64,000 bases of DNA, taken from positions 39,556,001 to 39,620,000 of the forward strand of contig CM060731.1 of assembly GCA_030704615.1 (NCBI GenBank). The letters run 5' to 3'. The translations under genes and the position numbers were made by a program. Below the pieces are notes generated by a model, which was not told the DNA's origin, did no database searches, and worked only from the letters and a program-made list of their open reading frames with translations. How positions within the stretch are numbered: position 1 is the stretch's first letter; each line of letters begins with the position of its first letter. The DNA comes from Takakia lepidozioides (lineage: Eukaryota; Streptophyta; Takakiopsida; Takakiales; Takakiaceae). Of the stretch, positions 11,176 to 20,621 are shown piece after piece.

Positions 11176-12224
11176 ATTTCGTTCGCCCAGGCATAGACAT
11201 TGCTGGCAGTGAGAAGAAGGCATGAAAGCAGTTCAGTGTTCCTAGCATGCATGCGGAGACGCCGTGTACAAGTTAGGCTTAGTGCTTTTATCATGGCTGG
11301 ATTTTGTTGACAGTGTTCCAGCACTTAACTCTCTGGGATTGTAGTCTATTTTGTGGAGCTTGAATCCCCAATGGTATTTCTTTAAACACTACACTAGTGG
11401 TATGTGTTCCTCTAGTCATGTTCATAATCACTTGCACATCACTGTAATAGTGGTATAATTTAAAACTGTGGGAGTAGCCAAATGCACACAATTGCCTACA
11501 TTACCACTTGTATAGTGGTATAAGTAGTCACATATATATTACTGTACTAGTGGTATGAATTCCTCCGGTGGTATTCCTAATCACTTACACATCACTCTGT
11601 TAGTAATGACTCCAATCCATAGTTCCCACTCAGAGAGACACCATGAATGACTCAAATAGCTTACACACCACTCTGTGGGTAATCATTCCAATGACCTGCT
11701 GAGAGACGTCATCCACTCACATAACCACTCTGTGAGTGATATTGTATATTCTCAATTTTCATAGAATGATTCTATGAGTCATTTTGTGGTCACTCAACAA
11801 GTGGTTTCGGAAGTCATTGAATGTTTCACTCCATCCATTTCGTAGCACTGACACACGACACGTGTCCATGCTGAGAGTGTCGCCACGTGTCGACATAATC
11901 TCCAATATCATCCACGGACCACCGGATTACACGTCTCCACTACAAACCGGAAGTGGTTACTTTACCACTATGACACGTCAGTTTACCACTGTGACACGTC
12001 ATAAGTGGTTGGTTTACCTCAGTGACACGTCAGCTAACAGGTGGACCCGGACGTGAGTGGTTCAAACCACTGTCCTTAACCACCGGTGCCACGTAATGAC
12101 TTTTACCACTCACTTGTCCTAATGCACTGGTTCTTCATCACTCTGGGGCCAGAGTGGTTTAGTGTCTTTTACCACTCAAAGTGAGTGGTTAACAGAGTGG
12201 TTATTCCACGTTTTTCTTCTAGTG
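11176..12224. repeat. Right subterminal repeat zone and terminal repeat of the outer CACTA
   Basis: From about 11390 to 12205 there are many copies of short motifs around GAGTGGT and ACCACT in both orientations (for example at 11948-11955, 12003-12008, 12054-12060, 12153-12158, 12182-12200). The element ends TTCTTCTAGTG at 12224. In CACTA elements such repeats bind the element-encoded accessory protein. No coding sequence was found here. Confidence 0.75.
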
Positions 12225-12593
12225 TTTCTTGGTCAAATCATAGTTAGACTTCATCTTCTTCAAAGGCACACTGTCTTGCAAATCTGGTGCCTCTTCCTCA
12301 CTATCATGAGTATCAGAAGACACAAGTACAGTGTCATGAGAGCCTTGAGAGGAATCTGAAACTAACACCACTGATGGTGGCATGAAAGGAACTGATGGAA
12401 TCGATGGAACTAGTGAAGACCCTAAACTTCCTGAACTACCAGATTCAACATCAGAAGGGAATGGCATTGAATCACAAACAAATCTGAGAGGCCAAGCATT
12501 CCCCACATTCCTTGAACTCATAAAGTACTTGTCAAGGAAAGATGGTAATGGCTTCTGTTTTGCAGCAGAATTTGACATGGTTTTGGGGCTCAT
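12225..12593 (-). pseudogene. Ser-rich open frame cut by the outer CACTA end
   Basis: Minus-strand frame from ATG 12593: an N-terminal block with PLPSFLDKYFMSSRN and NAWPLRFVCDSMPFPSDV, then a long Ser/Pro/Val stretch, an acidic piece (HDSEEEAPDLQD) and a basic end (PLKKMKSNYDLTKK). The CACTA terminus begins immediately after the second Lys codon at 12225, so the frame is physically interrupted and the remaining codons of the gene are not in this position. About 120 codons survive. No family is recognised. A nuclear protein or the N-terminus of another transposon protein are both possible. Confidence 0.45.
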
Positions 12594-12659
12594 TGCAATA
12601 GATTCTACACACTAAAGCATAGAGAATGGTCTCTCTCTCACCCAGACTACAACACTCTA

Positions 12660-12690
12660 CAAACATACCTTGCAACTCATATATAGTGAA
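12660..12690 (-). promoter_or_regulatory. Possible TATA box for the Ser-rich frame
   Basis: On the minus strand the sequence CACTATATATGAG lies roughly 80-90 bases upstream of the ATG at 12593, a plausible core promoter spacing for a plant gene with a short leader. Based on sequence and position only. Confidence 0.3.
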
Positions 12691-12699
12691 CACTAGTTT

Positions 12700-15094
12700 G
12701 AGGACCTTATGTGCTGTAATTTCCTTTCTATAGTGTCCAGCAGCATCTTGCCCCATCCTTTTACACATTCCAAGCATGCTCATGCATTCATATTGCACAA
12801 TAAAGCAAAAGGAGGCGGAGGTGAACGCTGTACCTTCATGTAGGTGTTGGGGATCTTCAATTGCTCCATTCCACGCCGCCCAAATCCTCTAGTCGTCAAG
12901 CATTCACCACTCCTTGAGCTGGCCACCCTAAAAAAACTACAATATACAGATCTTAGGCGAAATTTTGAAAGCAAGTTGCGATGAGAGATGGCGATGGTGA
13001 AGCTCCGTAGGGCTGCGCACAGTGGCAACGGCCAAAACCCTGGCGATCCAACAGTCCAGGTCGTGCTGCATGGCGAGATCTCTACCGTTGATCGCGCGGT
13101 GGGGCGACAACCGTTAGATGTAGGGTGGTGGGGAACGTGTATTTCTGGCGCAACTCGCATGTTCCCTGGAGCTTTCTGGCACCAGCCTGTGCACGGGCCC
13201 GCATTTTTGTTTTTTTTCCAAGGATTTTACATAGGGCTCTCGCAGCCCTTTGTTTTTTATCGCTTTTAGGCTCCATTTCGCCTAAAAAAGAAGCGTTGTT
13301 CTGGACATGTCGACCAGACAAAACAAACAAAACAAACAAACTGACTTCCTTCATATATTGATTTTCACCATAGATACTGGGGTAGCCTGAGCCATTGGCC
13401 CAAGTGTCCAGTTTCACGTAAGTCCAAGTGCAATCCCCTATGTATCAACGTGATTGTTCCAGGAGAGCCCATTTTGCTATTTTCCACGAATTTTGTATTT
13501 GAAATTCCATATCTCCCACACCTCCGGTCCAAAAATTATAAAACCAAGTCGATACACCCCTCCTCATGGAGAACTTTCCAACGGTTCCAAGCACGAGGAC
13601 TGGCCCCGCGGTTACGTAGATCTCAACTCTACAAAACAAAACAAACAAATACCTTTCTTCATATATTGGTATATAAATTATTATTATTATTATTATTTAA
13701 AAGAAACCTGGGAGCGACAACCCATAATTACCTGCAGGAGGGGGGGAAATAAACCCCCTTCATTTATGGGCCATGGAGGCACGTGACACGACGAACAAAA
13801 AATATACATTTCTCAATAATTCATGAAAATTATGGGTGATTATGAGTCAGTGGGTGCCATTGAACTTGTAACATTGATTTTATTTTATTTTAACATTGAT
13901 AATATGTAAAGCAGTTTCATTCGGGCCCGATTAATTCTACAGTGGTCCAGGAATTAGCATGGTCCGGGAGTTAAAAGAGGGGGCCAATGTAACGAAATGA
14001 AGGGTCCGAAAATTAAGGATCCCAAGGCGTTACTTGGAAAGGTCAGAAAGACGAAGGCGAATGGCCCAGCCAAAGGGGAGGGCGGGCTGGGCCGCTAGAA
14101 CTTGTGAATAATGAGGGCAAATGTAGGTCCCTGGGTAGAAATAGGGGAAAGTTCTAGAAAAAACGACGGGGCGGTGGGCTCTGGAACATTCTAGAACAAC
14201 CTATGATCTGGAAACTTCTGGAGCTTTGAAGAACGACGACAGGAGTGGTGGCAAGAGGGTGGTGGGCCAGTGAATTGCTCTAGTAGGAGCGTGGAGTGGT
14301 GTAAGATAGGATGGTGGGACCCAGTGGGTTGAGGCTGCTCCAGGACGACTAGGGTAGCAGCTGCTCCAAGACGCCGTAGCGAGCACCCTTTTTAGATATG
14401 TGGTTCAATCAATCCTTCTCTGCTTGAAGGTGCATAGTATAAGTAGATCAAAAATAGGAGTTGTGCTTCAGCTGTAGTTGTCATGACGGCTCGCTACGAC
14501 GTCCTTTATTAGATTAAGGTTGTTCTTTGGAGATTGTGTCATTTGGCTTGGGCTTGCTGGTGAGTGCAACTGAGTTTGTATAGAGTCTGATATCTGACGG
14601 TCTTTTCTACAAAAATTCTATCTCTTGCTATGTAAATTGTTTAAACTGTTTATATTTATATTTATATAGGCGCCGAACCATCAGCTATTTAATGGAAAGC
14701 TCAATAAGTTGTGAGCAGTCACTCCCAGGTTTCTTTTCTAAATTTAAAAAAATAAAATAAATATATATATGCAAAATACTTAGAGAAGACAGAACATTTA
14801 AATGGGGTTTCAAATAAAATTTCAAATTCGTATGTCGTGGATATGTACGTGGTTACTTTGCAAACTAGCATGTTGACTGAGGAATGATGAGGTATCGGCT
14901 GCTAACATGGGAGGAGCAGCTCGACGCATCCTTGGCCAGGAAAGCCAAGAATTGGTAGGCCATCTTCAAAGCGGTCCAGGCTGTACATCAAAGAGTATAT
15001 GTCGCGTGAGGCACATTTGCTTGGGAAGCAAAATAGAATGCAAAATTTAATGATAATATGAAGCTAAGGGCAGATTTTCAAGGAGGTACGTGTT
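12700..15094. other. Intergenic sequence, no gene recognised
   Basis: No convincing gene. A short motif built from ACAAAACAAACAAA followed by TTCATATATTG occurs twice (13318-13362 and 13629-13668). An ATT run occupies 13678-13699. The stretch 13920-14660 is GC-rich, then AT-rich, and could be an old LTR, since it ends in GGCGCCGAACC near 14668, a primer-site-like sequence. No second copy is in the window, so this is not called. Confidence 0.35.
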
Positions 15095-16199
15095 CACTAC
15101 ACCATTTGGGGGGCGTTAGTGACGCTCTAGTGACGCCCCTGGCGTCACTAATGGTGATTTTCCGGCCCCGCGGAAATCAAAAATCTGCAACGCCTCAGCA
15201 GATGTATCGCTATGGGGCCGTCGCAGAATGTAAGACTTAATGTAACGCCAGAGGAGTCGCAGATCCAACCCCCCTGAAAAATTCCCAGTTGCGTCGACTA
15301 CGATGCTCCGGGCGTCGCAAAATGGTCATACACAGAAAAAAAACAAAAAAACGTTGTTGTTTGGAGCAAGACCTCTAGATTATACACATAATAAGATACT
15401 TTACACTAATCAACATATCACTTACCGAACTTACACACAAACTCATGATTTAATTGTACATAAGATAGTTATGCGAGCGTAGTTCGTCGCGACCTCAAAG
15501 CGACACTCCTCGCGTCGCTCAAATGTAAATGATGTCACCTGCACTCTCTACTCTAGGAATCAAAAAATGATCAAGTCACTAAGGCGTCGCTACAAATGAG
15601 TTATCAACAAAAAAAAACTCAAATGCGACGCCCTGGGCGTCGCATTCAAAATGCGACGTTATTTTTTATTTTATTTTTTCCACCCTGGGGTACTTGATGT
15701 GACGCTTTTGTTTTGACAAGTCAAAATGCGACGTTTTTGTTTGGTTTTTTTTCTTTTTTCTTTTTTCTTTTTTTTTTCCTCTCCTGGGGTGCTTGATGCA
15801 ACGTTTCTGCGACGCTCTGGGCGTCGCATTAAAATGCCACGTTTTTTGTGTTTTTTTTTTTTTGCTTGATGCCTGGGCGTCGCAGCTGAGCTGCGACGTT
15901 TTTTTTTTTTTTTTTTAAATTTAATTTTTTATAAATTGATCCTGGCGCTCCACTTCAGCCCCCCTTCAATGGCGCAGATTTCACCAAAAAACCCCAAAAT
16001 CCAAAAAAGTTATTAATGTTCAAAGTTTTCAATGGCCCGTTGTAGGCCTAGTGGTCGTTTAAGGGTTAAAGGACTTGGCCAAAATCCACATAAAGTGGAA
16101 TTTGGCAGTATTTTTGCGACGCGTCGCAGGCCTTGGGCGTCGCACGGGAGAGACGCCACGGTGGGTAGGCATCGCAAACCCCCCCCTTTTCCTATAGTG
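15095..16199. mobile_element. Mini-CACTA element with perfect 3-bp target duplication
   Basis: It starts CACTACACCATTTGGGG at 15095 and ends so that the reverse complement reads CACTATAGGAAAAGGGG from 16199. Flanking triplets are GTT (15092-15094) and GTT (16200-16202), the 3-bp duplication expected for CACTA insertion. The interior is filled with GCGTCGC/GCGACGC motifs in both orientations and poly-T or poly-A runs, with no coding frame. Length 1105 bp. It must be moved by a transposase supplied elsewhere. Its termini differ from those of the other CACTA elements here, so it belongs to another subfamily. Confidence 0.88.
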
Positions 16200-16202
16200 G
16201 TT

Positions 16203-17024
16203 GATGATGAAGACGAAATCTGTGTGAGACGTTTCGAGTAAGGCAGATTTTCAACAAAGCAGCCACTATGGCAATTACAAGCTCATCTTCACGTTGTTAT
16301 GTCAATCCCACAGACTGCATTGTTGCAATGAAATCAAATTGGCCATTATGGAGGAGGAAAACATGTCAAGTTATGTACAAGAGAAAAAACGCCTCCACTT
16401 CACAATTGTTCTCGTATAGGGTACTTCACTCTGTGGGAAGAAACAAAAAAAGTGGTGGTTGGGAAACAACCATCCGTGCATGTAATCTAAAATGATTTAT
16501 GCTTTGTAGACATCAATTAGAAGCCTCGGCATACAAGTACTATTCAAAATTGTCAATGTATGAGTGTCATTGGACAAACCTACGAGATTGACCCAAAGCA
16601 GTGGATGATGACAGTGCTACGAGTAAGAGGTGCCATGCTTATTTCATGCCTTCAAGCTTCATGTCCATTATATGTTTTTGAAAAGCACCTGCAATATATC
16701 ATGTTGGCATTTTCAAGTCTCCCGGGTGGCAAAAACGATGCTATCTCCTGTGATGAGAGCACATATGGTGCAACACCTACTTGTGCACATCAAAATGGTG
16801 TCTACTTGGCCATAAATGCGAACGAATACCCACCTCTTGCATATCATGGCGCACTTTCAGAATCGTTAGAGAGAAGACTCGCGGTTTCGGCACTAAGAGC
16901 CACTTCACGTCATGGCTACTACCCCCTTTCGGGGCTGGGCCTCGAAGTATCTTTATTTCTCCCATAATAGTTCTCAGTACGTTTTCACAAATGTTCTTTT
17001 CTGTACTAGAGAACAGGCCGCCTA
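16203..17024. other. Intergenic sequence, no gene recognised
   Basis: A frame of 135 codons at 16560-16967 has no recognisable domain and no supporting splice or promoter context. A duplicated GGCAGATTTTCAA lies on both sides of the mini-CACTA (15069-15081 and 16242-16254), so the insertion target already contained a short direct repeat. Confidence 0.3.
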
Positions 17025-17106
17025 GGGCAGATTATGCCAACCAAGCCCGTCCTGAGCGAGCCCGAAGGGCGAGCTCAGGGTAGGGCGCGTCTGGCATAAC
17101 CTGCCC
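17025..17106. repeat. Imperfect foldback upstream of the tyrosine recombinase gene
   Basis: GGGCAGATTATGCC at 17025-17038 pairs with GGCATAACCTGCCC at 17093-17106 (one mismatch in 14). The inner arms also pair imperfectly around CCTGAGC/GCTCAGG, with a small GCCCGAAGGGC hairpin in the loop. It shares the GATTATGC core with the repeats at 19665-19760 on the other side of the recombinase gene. Confidence 0.7.
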
Positions 17107-17251
17107 CTGTCTTATTGGACCATATATACGATATGTATACGTTCCATATGTGTATACGTCTACACCTATACACAGCTGTAGTTATTGCTGTGATCTCTCA
17201 CCATTTGCTTGTTTTCTATGGCTGCGTTTTCTTTTCTTGTCCGTGGTGGCT

Positions 17252-19202
17252 ATGGCGTCATCATCTCCGCGTGTAGTTTTGGGCAACCTTACGAATACTG
17301 TTGCTACGAATGTTGGTGTGTCTGATCATAATTTTGGAAAACAACCAAATGCGTTTGATCTAGGAATTGATTCAGGCGAAGAAACTCAGGGTTTCGATAA
17401 GCTGCAAAATACTTTACCAGAGAGTAACTCATTTGTAGCCAGAATTGTCTCCTACGATGTTTCGACACCTCCTAGTTTGGAATTTGTGGATGGTCAGAGC
17501 GATCAGTTCACTGAATTCAGCCAGTTCTTTACTGAAGATGGTGAGATTGGAGCACCTATTCCTACCTCAAGAGGTCTTGCAAGCAATATACCATGTGTTT
17601 CAATGATATTGCCAGAACTACCAAACAATTTTGATGAAGATCCCTCGTGGCTTGCTAATGGAGATGAATCCATGTTTCGTGAGAATACTGGTAAATCATA
17701 TGTGTTTCAGATCGAACTTTCTTGTGTTGAAGATAAAGAATCTCCCTCTGGTGGCACCAAATTGCCGTCGATCACTTCTGCTGCAGATGATCTGGAATTC
17801 CTCAAACAAGGTTTCCGACAATTGGAATCTGAAGAGGTTGAGTTGGTCGCACGAAGTGACCATCATAAATCTTTATACATGGAAAAATGGGCACGAAACA
17901 GGTTTGAGGATTGGCGGAAATATACTGGTGTCCCTAATTTGGAGTCTATCGAGGATATGTTTGAAAGAGCTCCAATGGAGCTTGTGGAATTGTTGTCAAC
18001 CTTCATTTTGCAGGTCCAACGAAAGGACAGCAAACTCTACCCGGGGGAGACTCTAGTTGTCCTTCTGTGTTTTTTAGGGCGTATAATCCGCTCAAGACTA
18101 GAACAAAGGAGCGTTGAGACAGGGAAGCCCGTGGAAGAATTCTACATACTTGAGGACCCCCGGTTCAAAAAGGTTTGGGTAGCTTGCACTACATTAGTGA
18201 GACGAACATGTGCAGCCGACATTGGTAGGAAGAGGAAGATTACTAACAGTCTTTCACCTGACCAGGATGTTGCTATTCTAGCACAACCATTTATGGCGCA
18301 CTAATCGTCGGGGCTGTGTGATGAGACTGGCGTTTTATATTGTTGGAATTTTTGCGTGAGAGCGCAACAAGAGCTATACAATTTGTATAGATCTGTAGTG
18401 ATCATGTCGGAAAATTTGTGAGATTCGACGAGAGAGAGACGAAGAACCACAAGATCGACCTGAAGCACAGCCAACCTGGAAAGATGAGACGACCAGTGTC
18501 ATGTTACCATGAAGACCTGATACACATGTTCGAGACTTATTTTGCGCATCAACCGAAATGGACGGCTGAACAACAAGGGCCACATCCATTATTCCTTCGT
18601 GCTATTGACAGTGATCTTTGGGATCCTGGCATGGTAAGTTCATGCTTCACTTTTTAATGTATCTGAAGTTGTGCTTGCAGAGATTTCTTATTGTTTGAAT
18701 GATAACTATATTTTTTCTTATGCGCAGTGGTACTCAAAATATAGAGTTGGCATGAAGACCATCTCCAAGTGGATGAAGCTTATGGTGCAAGATATACCAG
18801 GGTGTGATTCTGGTTATTTTAGCAACAAGACTGCCCGTGTAACAATAGTAACACGTTTGAATGCGATGGGGAGTCCCTCGTGAAATCAGGATGAAACTCA
18901 CTGGTCATACCTCCCGAGAAGGTTTCATGCGCTATGATACTGATGTCGAAGGTGTTGAGATGCAGGCCTTACAGAACATGGCTAGTGCCGTTCCTGGTAC
19001 CGGGGGCACTATAAGTTGGAAGGAAGCCTTAGACTTCGAACGAAACAGATATGACGAGTCTTTGGGGTTTAAGAAGAAGTCATGTATTGAGGCTGGTAAT
19101 AGCTCATTGCAGGTTGACATTGCTGCAAGCTCATCGTCCACATGGCCTGCATCTCCAGATTCTGCAAGATTTTCTTCATTAGGTTTCGGTTGTTTCAGGT
19201 AG
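17252..19202 (+). pseudogene. Crypton-like tyrosine recombinase (DUF3504/KIAA1958-type)
   Basis: Predicted tyrosine recombinase, related to Cryptons and the animal ZMYM2/KIAA1958-type domains. Start taken at ATG 17252 because the codons before it are hydrophobic and not conserved. The first ~180 residues are low-complexity and acidic. A SAM-like core-binding part follows (NRFEDWRKYTGV, FERAPMELVELLSTFI, RKDSKLYPGETL, EFYILEDPRFKKVW). After a TAA at 18302-18304 the same frame continues with WNFCVRAQQELYNL, the box with the first catalytic Arg. A frameshift near 18416 leads to RFDERETKNH. An intron (18634-18727, GTAAGT...GCGCAG, phase 0) precedes MKTISKWMKLM and SNKTARVTIVTRL (second Arg; Lys stands where His is usual). 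A G-run frameshift at 18868-18871 precedes MKLTGHTSREGFMRYD with the His and putative nucleophile Tyr. Three lesions make this copy inactive. Animal cousins are often domesticated; whether this was a host gene or a transposon is open. Confidence 0.82.
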
Positions 19203-19520
19203 TTCCCGTCAAATTCTTCCTTCGTCCCATGAGGGCGGTGTTGTTCACAACAGATTGCAGGCTGGTAATCAAGCATTCATAACAGGATGATTTAAATCTG
19301 AAGAGGATGATTGGTGGTCGTCTCATGATGTTCATGCTGAGATCCACAACCTGATTTTTAAGCGAAGTGAAGTCATCGAGCTGTCAAAAACTTCAAACAG
19401 CATTGGGAATACAGTTTTCCACGGAATATCAATAATTGCACGATTCAGCTTAATGTCCCTGATGTTACAGCAGCTGCGGTACTAGTACATTTAGGCATAT
19501 ACATTTTTAGCCATGATTCT
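19203..19520 (+). pseudogene. C-terminal tail remnant of the recombinase gene
   Basis: Beyond the stop at 19200-19202, broken frames continue to look coding. One reads KTSNSIGNTVFHGISI; another, shifted, reads NCTIQLNVPD, a short beta-like tail similar to the ends of some Crypton-domain proteins. No continuous frame. Assignment to the same gene is inference from adjacency. Confidence 0.35.
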
Positions 19521-19656
19521 TTGTTCTCCGTGAAGAACGACATTGAGTCAAACGTGATTTTCAAAGTATTCGAAATGAAATACGACATTCAAAAATACAT
19601 TCAGAAGTATATGATCAAAATACATGGTATGTATATTATTATTATATGTTATACAT

Positions 19657-19760
19657 ACGGTGCGGATTATGCATGCATAATCGGCCAAGCCGACCGATTA
19701 TGCACAGGATATCTGGCGCACCTATTCAGCTCCACAATAAGCCTCTAAAATGGCATAATC
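19657..19760. repeat. Cluster of GATTATGC palindromes downstream of the recombinase gene
   Basis: A perfect 18-bp palindrome GATTATGCATGCATAATC spans 19665-19682. Another GATTATGCAC follows at 19696-19705 and pairs with the right arm of the palindrome. GGCATAATC at 19752-19760 is the inverse of GATTATGCC at 17030-17038. These could be termini or recombination sites of the element carrying the tyrosine recombinase. Confidence 0.55.
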
Positions 19761-20358
19761 AGACAGAGATGCTCGTAACGTATGCATCACATCTATGGTA
19801 TATTTGATAATCAAATCCTACAATCCAGCCTATCCACCATGTTCATAAGGGGTCTCTTCATTGCTGAGCTCCTTCGCAAATTCCAATGGCTAAACATCTG
19901 TATGCAATATAGTTCCACCCGTGGGATTTGTGTGATGCATTAACCCTTAACTGTCAAACCGACCCATTTTGGGTTGGTTAGGTTTCCTTAACCAGCCATA
20001 ACTTCCTGTGGTTAAGGCTGATTGGCCCTTTTTTGGGCTCAATCGACAGATAATCGGGTCCCCCTTGACATGGAATTGGCCAATTGGTCAATCCCTGAAG
20101 GGGTAGGGGTTTGGACCAAATGAAAGGGGGCCCACTCAGTTTTTTTAGGCCATTTTGGCACCCCTAACCTGCCCAAGTTGCTGACATGGCAACTGCAGTT
20201 AGGTTAGGGTGAATGAATGATACCCCATAAAGGGATTTTGCAGCACGCTTCCCCAAACCCACTGATTGCCGGCAGGGGTATGGCGGCCGGCGCAAGTCTA
20301 GGTATTCCCAGGCTTGGACCCTAACCTGAGATCGACGGCGATGTCTGCTCTGGTCAAC
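19761..20358. other. Intergenic sequence, no gene seen
   Basis: No coding frame of note and no clear repeat boundary until the SINE target duplication at 20359. Confidence 0.4.
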
Positions 20359-20366
20359 ATGATAGG

Positions 20367-20369
<3 letters not shown>

Positions 20370-20444
<75 letters not shown>
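20370..20444. repeat. (TA)n microsatellite, tail of SINE copy 1
   Basis: About 37 uninterrupted TA units directly abutting the 3' hairpin of the SINE. The position fits expansion of the element's original 3' tail. Confidence 0.95.
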
Positions 20445-20445
<1 letters not shown>

Positions 20446-20608
20446 CGCCTCCGAAAGGAGCGTAACTTATGGTGTCTCTTCACCACAATGACTACTGCCT
20501 TCCAGCTGAAAGGTGGGACACCTTCATGACATACCAGACCGTGGTTTGAACCCACAACCACATCCAACATGGTAGGTGCCCATTACCACTGGGCTACATG
20601 CTGGTTGT
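20372..20608 (-). mobile_element. tRNA-derived SINE copy 1 with TA-repeat tail
   Basis: On the minus strand: A box TAGCCCAGTGG (20596-20586), B box GGGTTCAAACC (20553-20543), a conserved body, a short hairpin CTCC-TTTC-GGAG (20460-20449) and a (TA)n tail of about 37 units (20444-20370). The 13-bp flanks ATGATAGGCTCAT (20359-20371) and ATGATGGGCTCAT (20609-20621) form a target duplication with one mismatch. RNA polymerase III would transcribe it from the internal A and B boxes; movement needs a partner LINE. A second copy lies at 26291-26467. Confidence 0.9.
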
Positions 20609-20621
20609 ATGATGGGCTCAT

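Larger units (their letters stand above)
1..12224. mobile_element. Large CACTA (En/Spm-like) DNA transposon, right part, with nested insertions
   Basis: The right end at 12220-12224 reads TAGTG. Its reverse complement, CACTAGAAGAAAAACG, is a CACTA-type terminal sequence. Inside it, 11340-12224 is packed with the subterminal motif GAGTGGT/ACCACTC. The two typical CACTA gene classes are present and divergent: a tnp2-like transposase on the minus strand (1-1167) and a TNP1/En-Spm-like gene on the plus strand (1686-11175, in pieces). The left end lies outside the window, so the terminal repeat pair and the target duplication cannot be checked. A second CACTA element (2405-7543) and a LINE fragment (7850-9290) interrupt it. 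That all of 1-12224 is one element is inference from gene content and the right end. Confidence 0.7.

Noticed and set aside
13920-14700. Solo LTR ending near GGCGCCGAACC
   Set aside because: Only one copy in the window, no clear TG...CA ends and no target duplication.
16560-16967. 135-codon plus-strand gene
   Set aside because: No recognisable family, no splice or promoter support; kept only as intergenic.
20298-20570. 90-codon frame with Ile-Tyr repeats
   Set aside because: Translation of the (TA)n tail and SINE body only.
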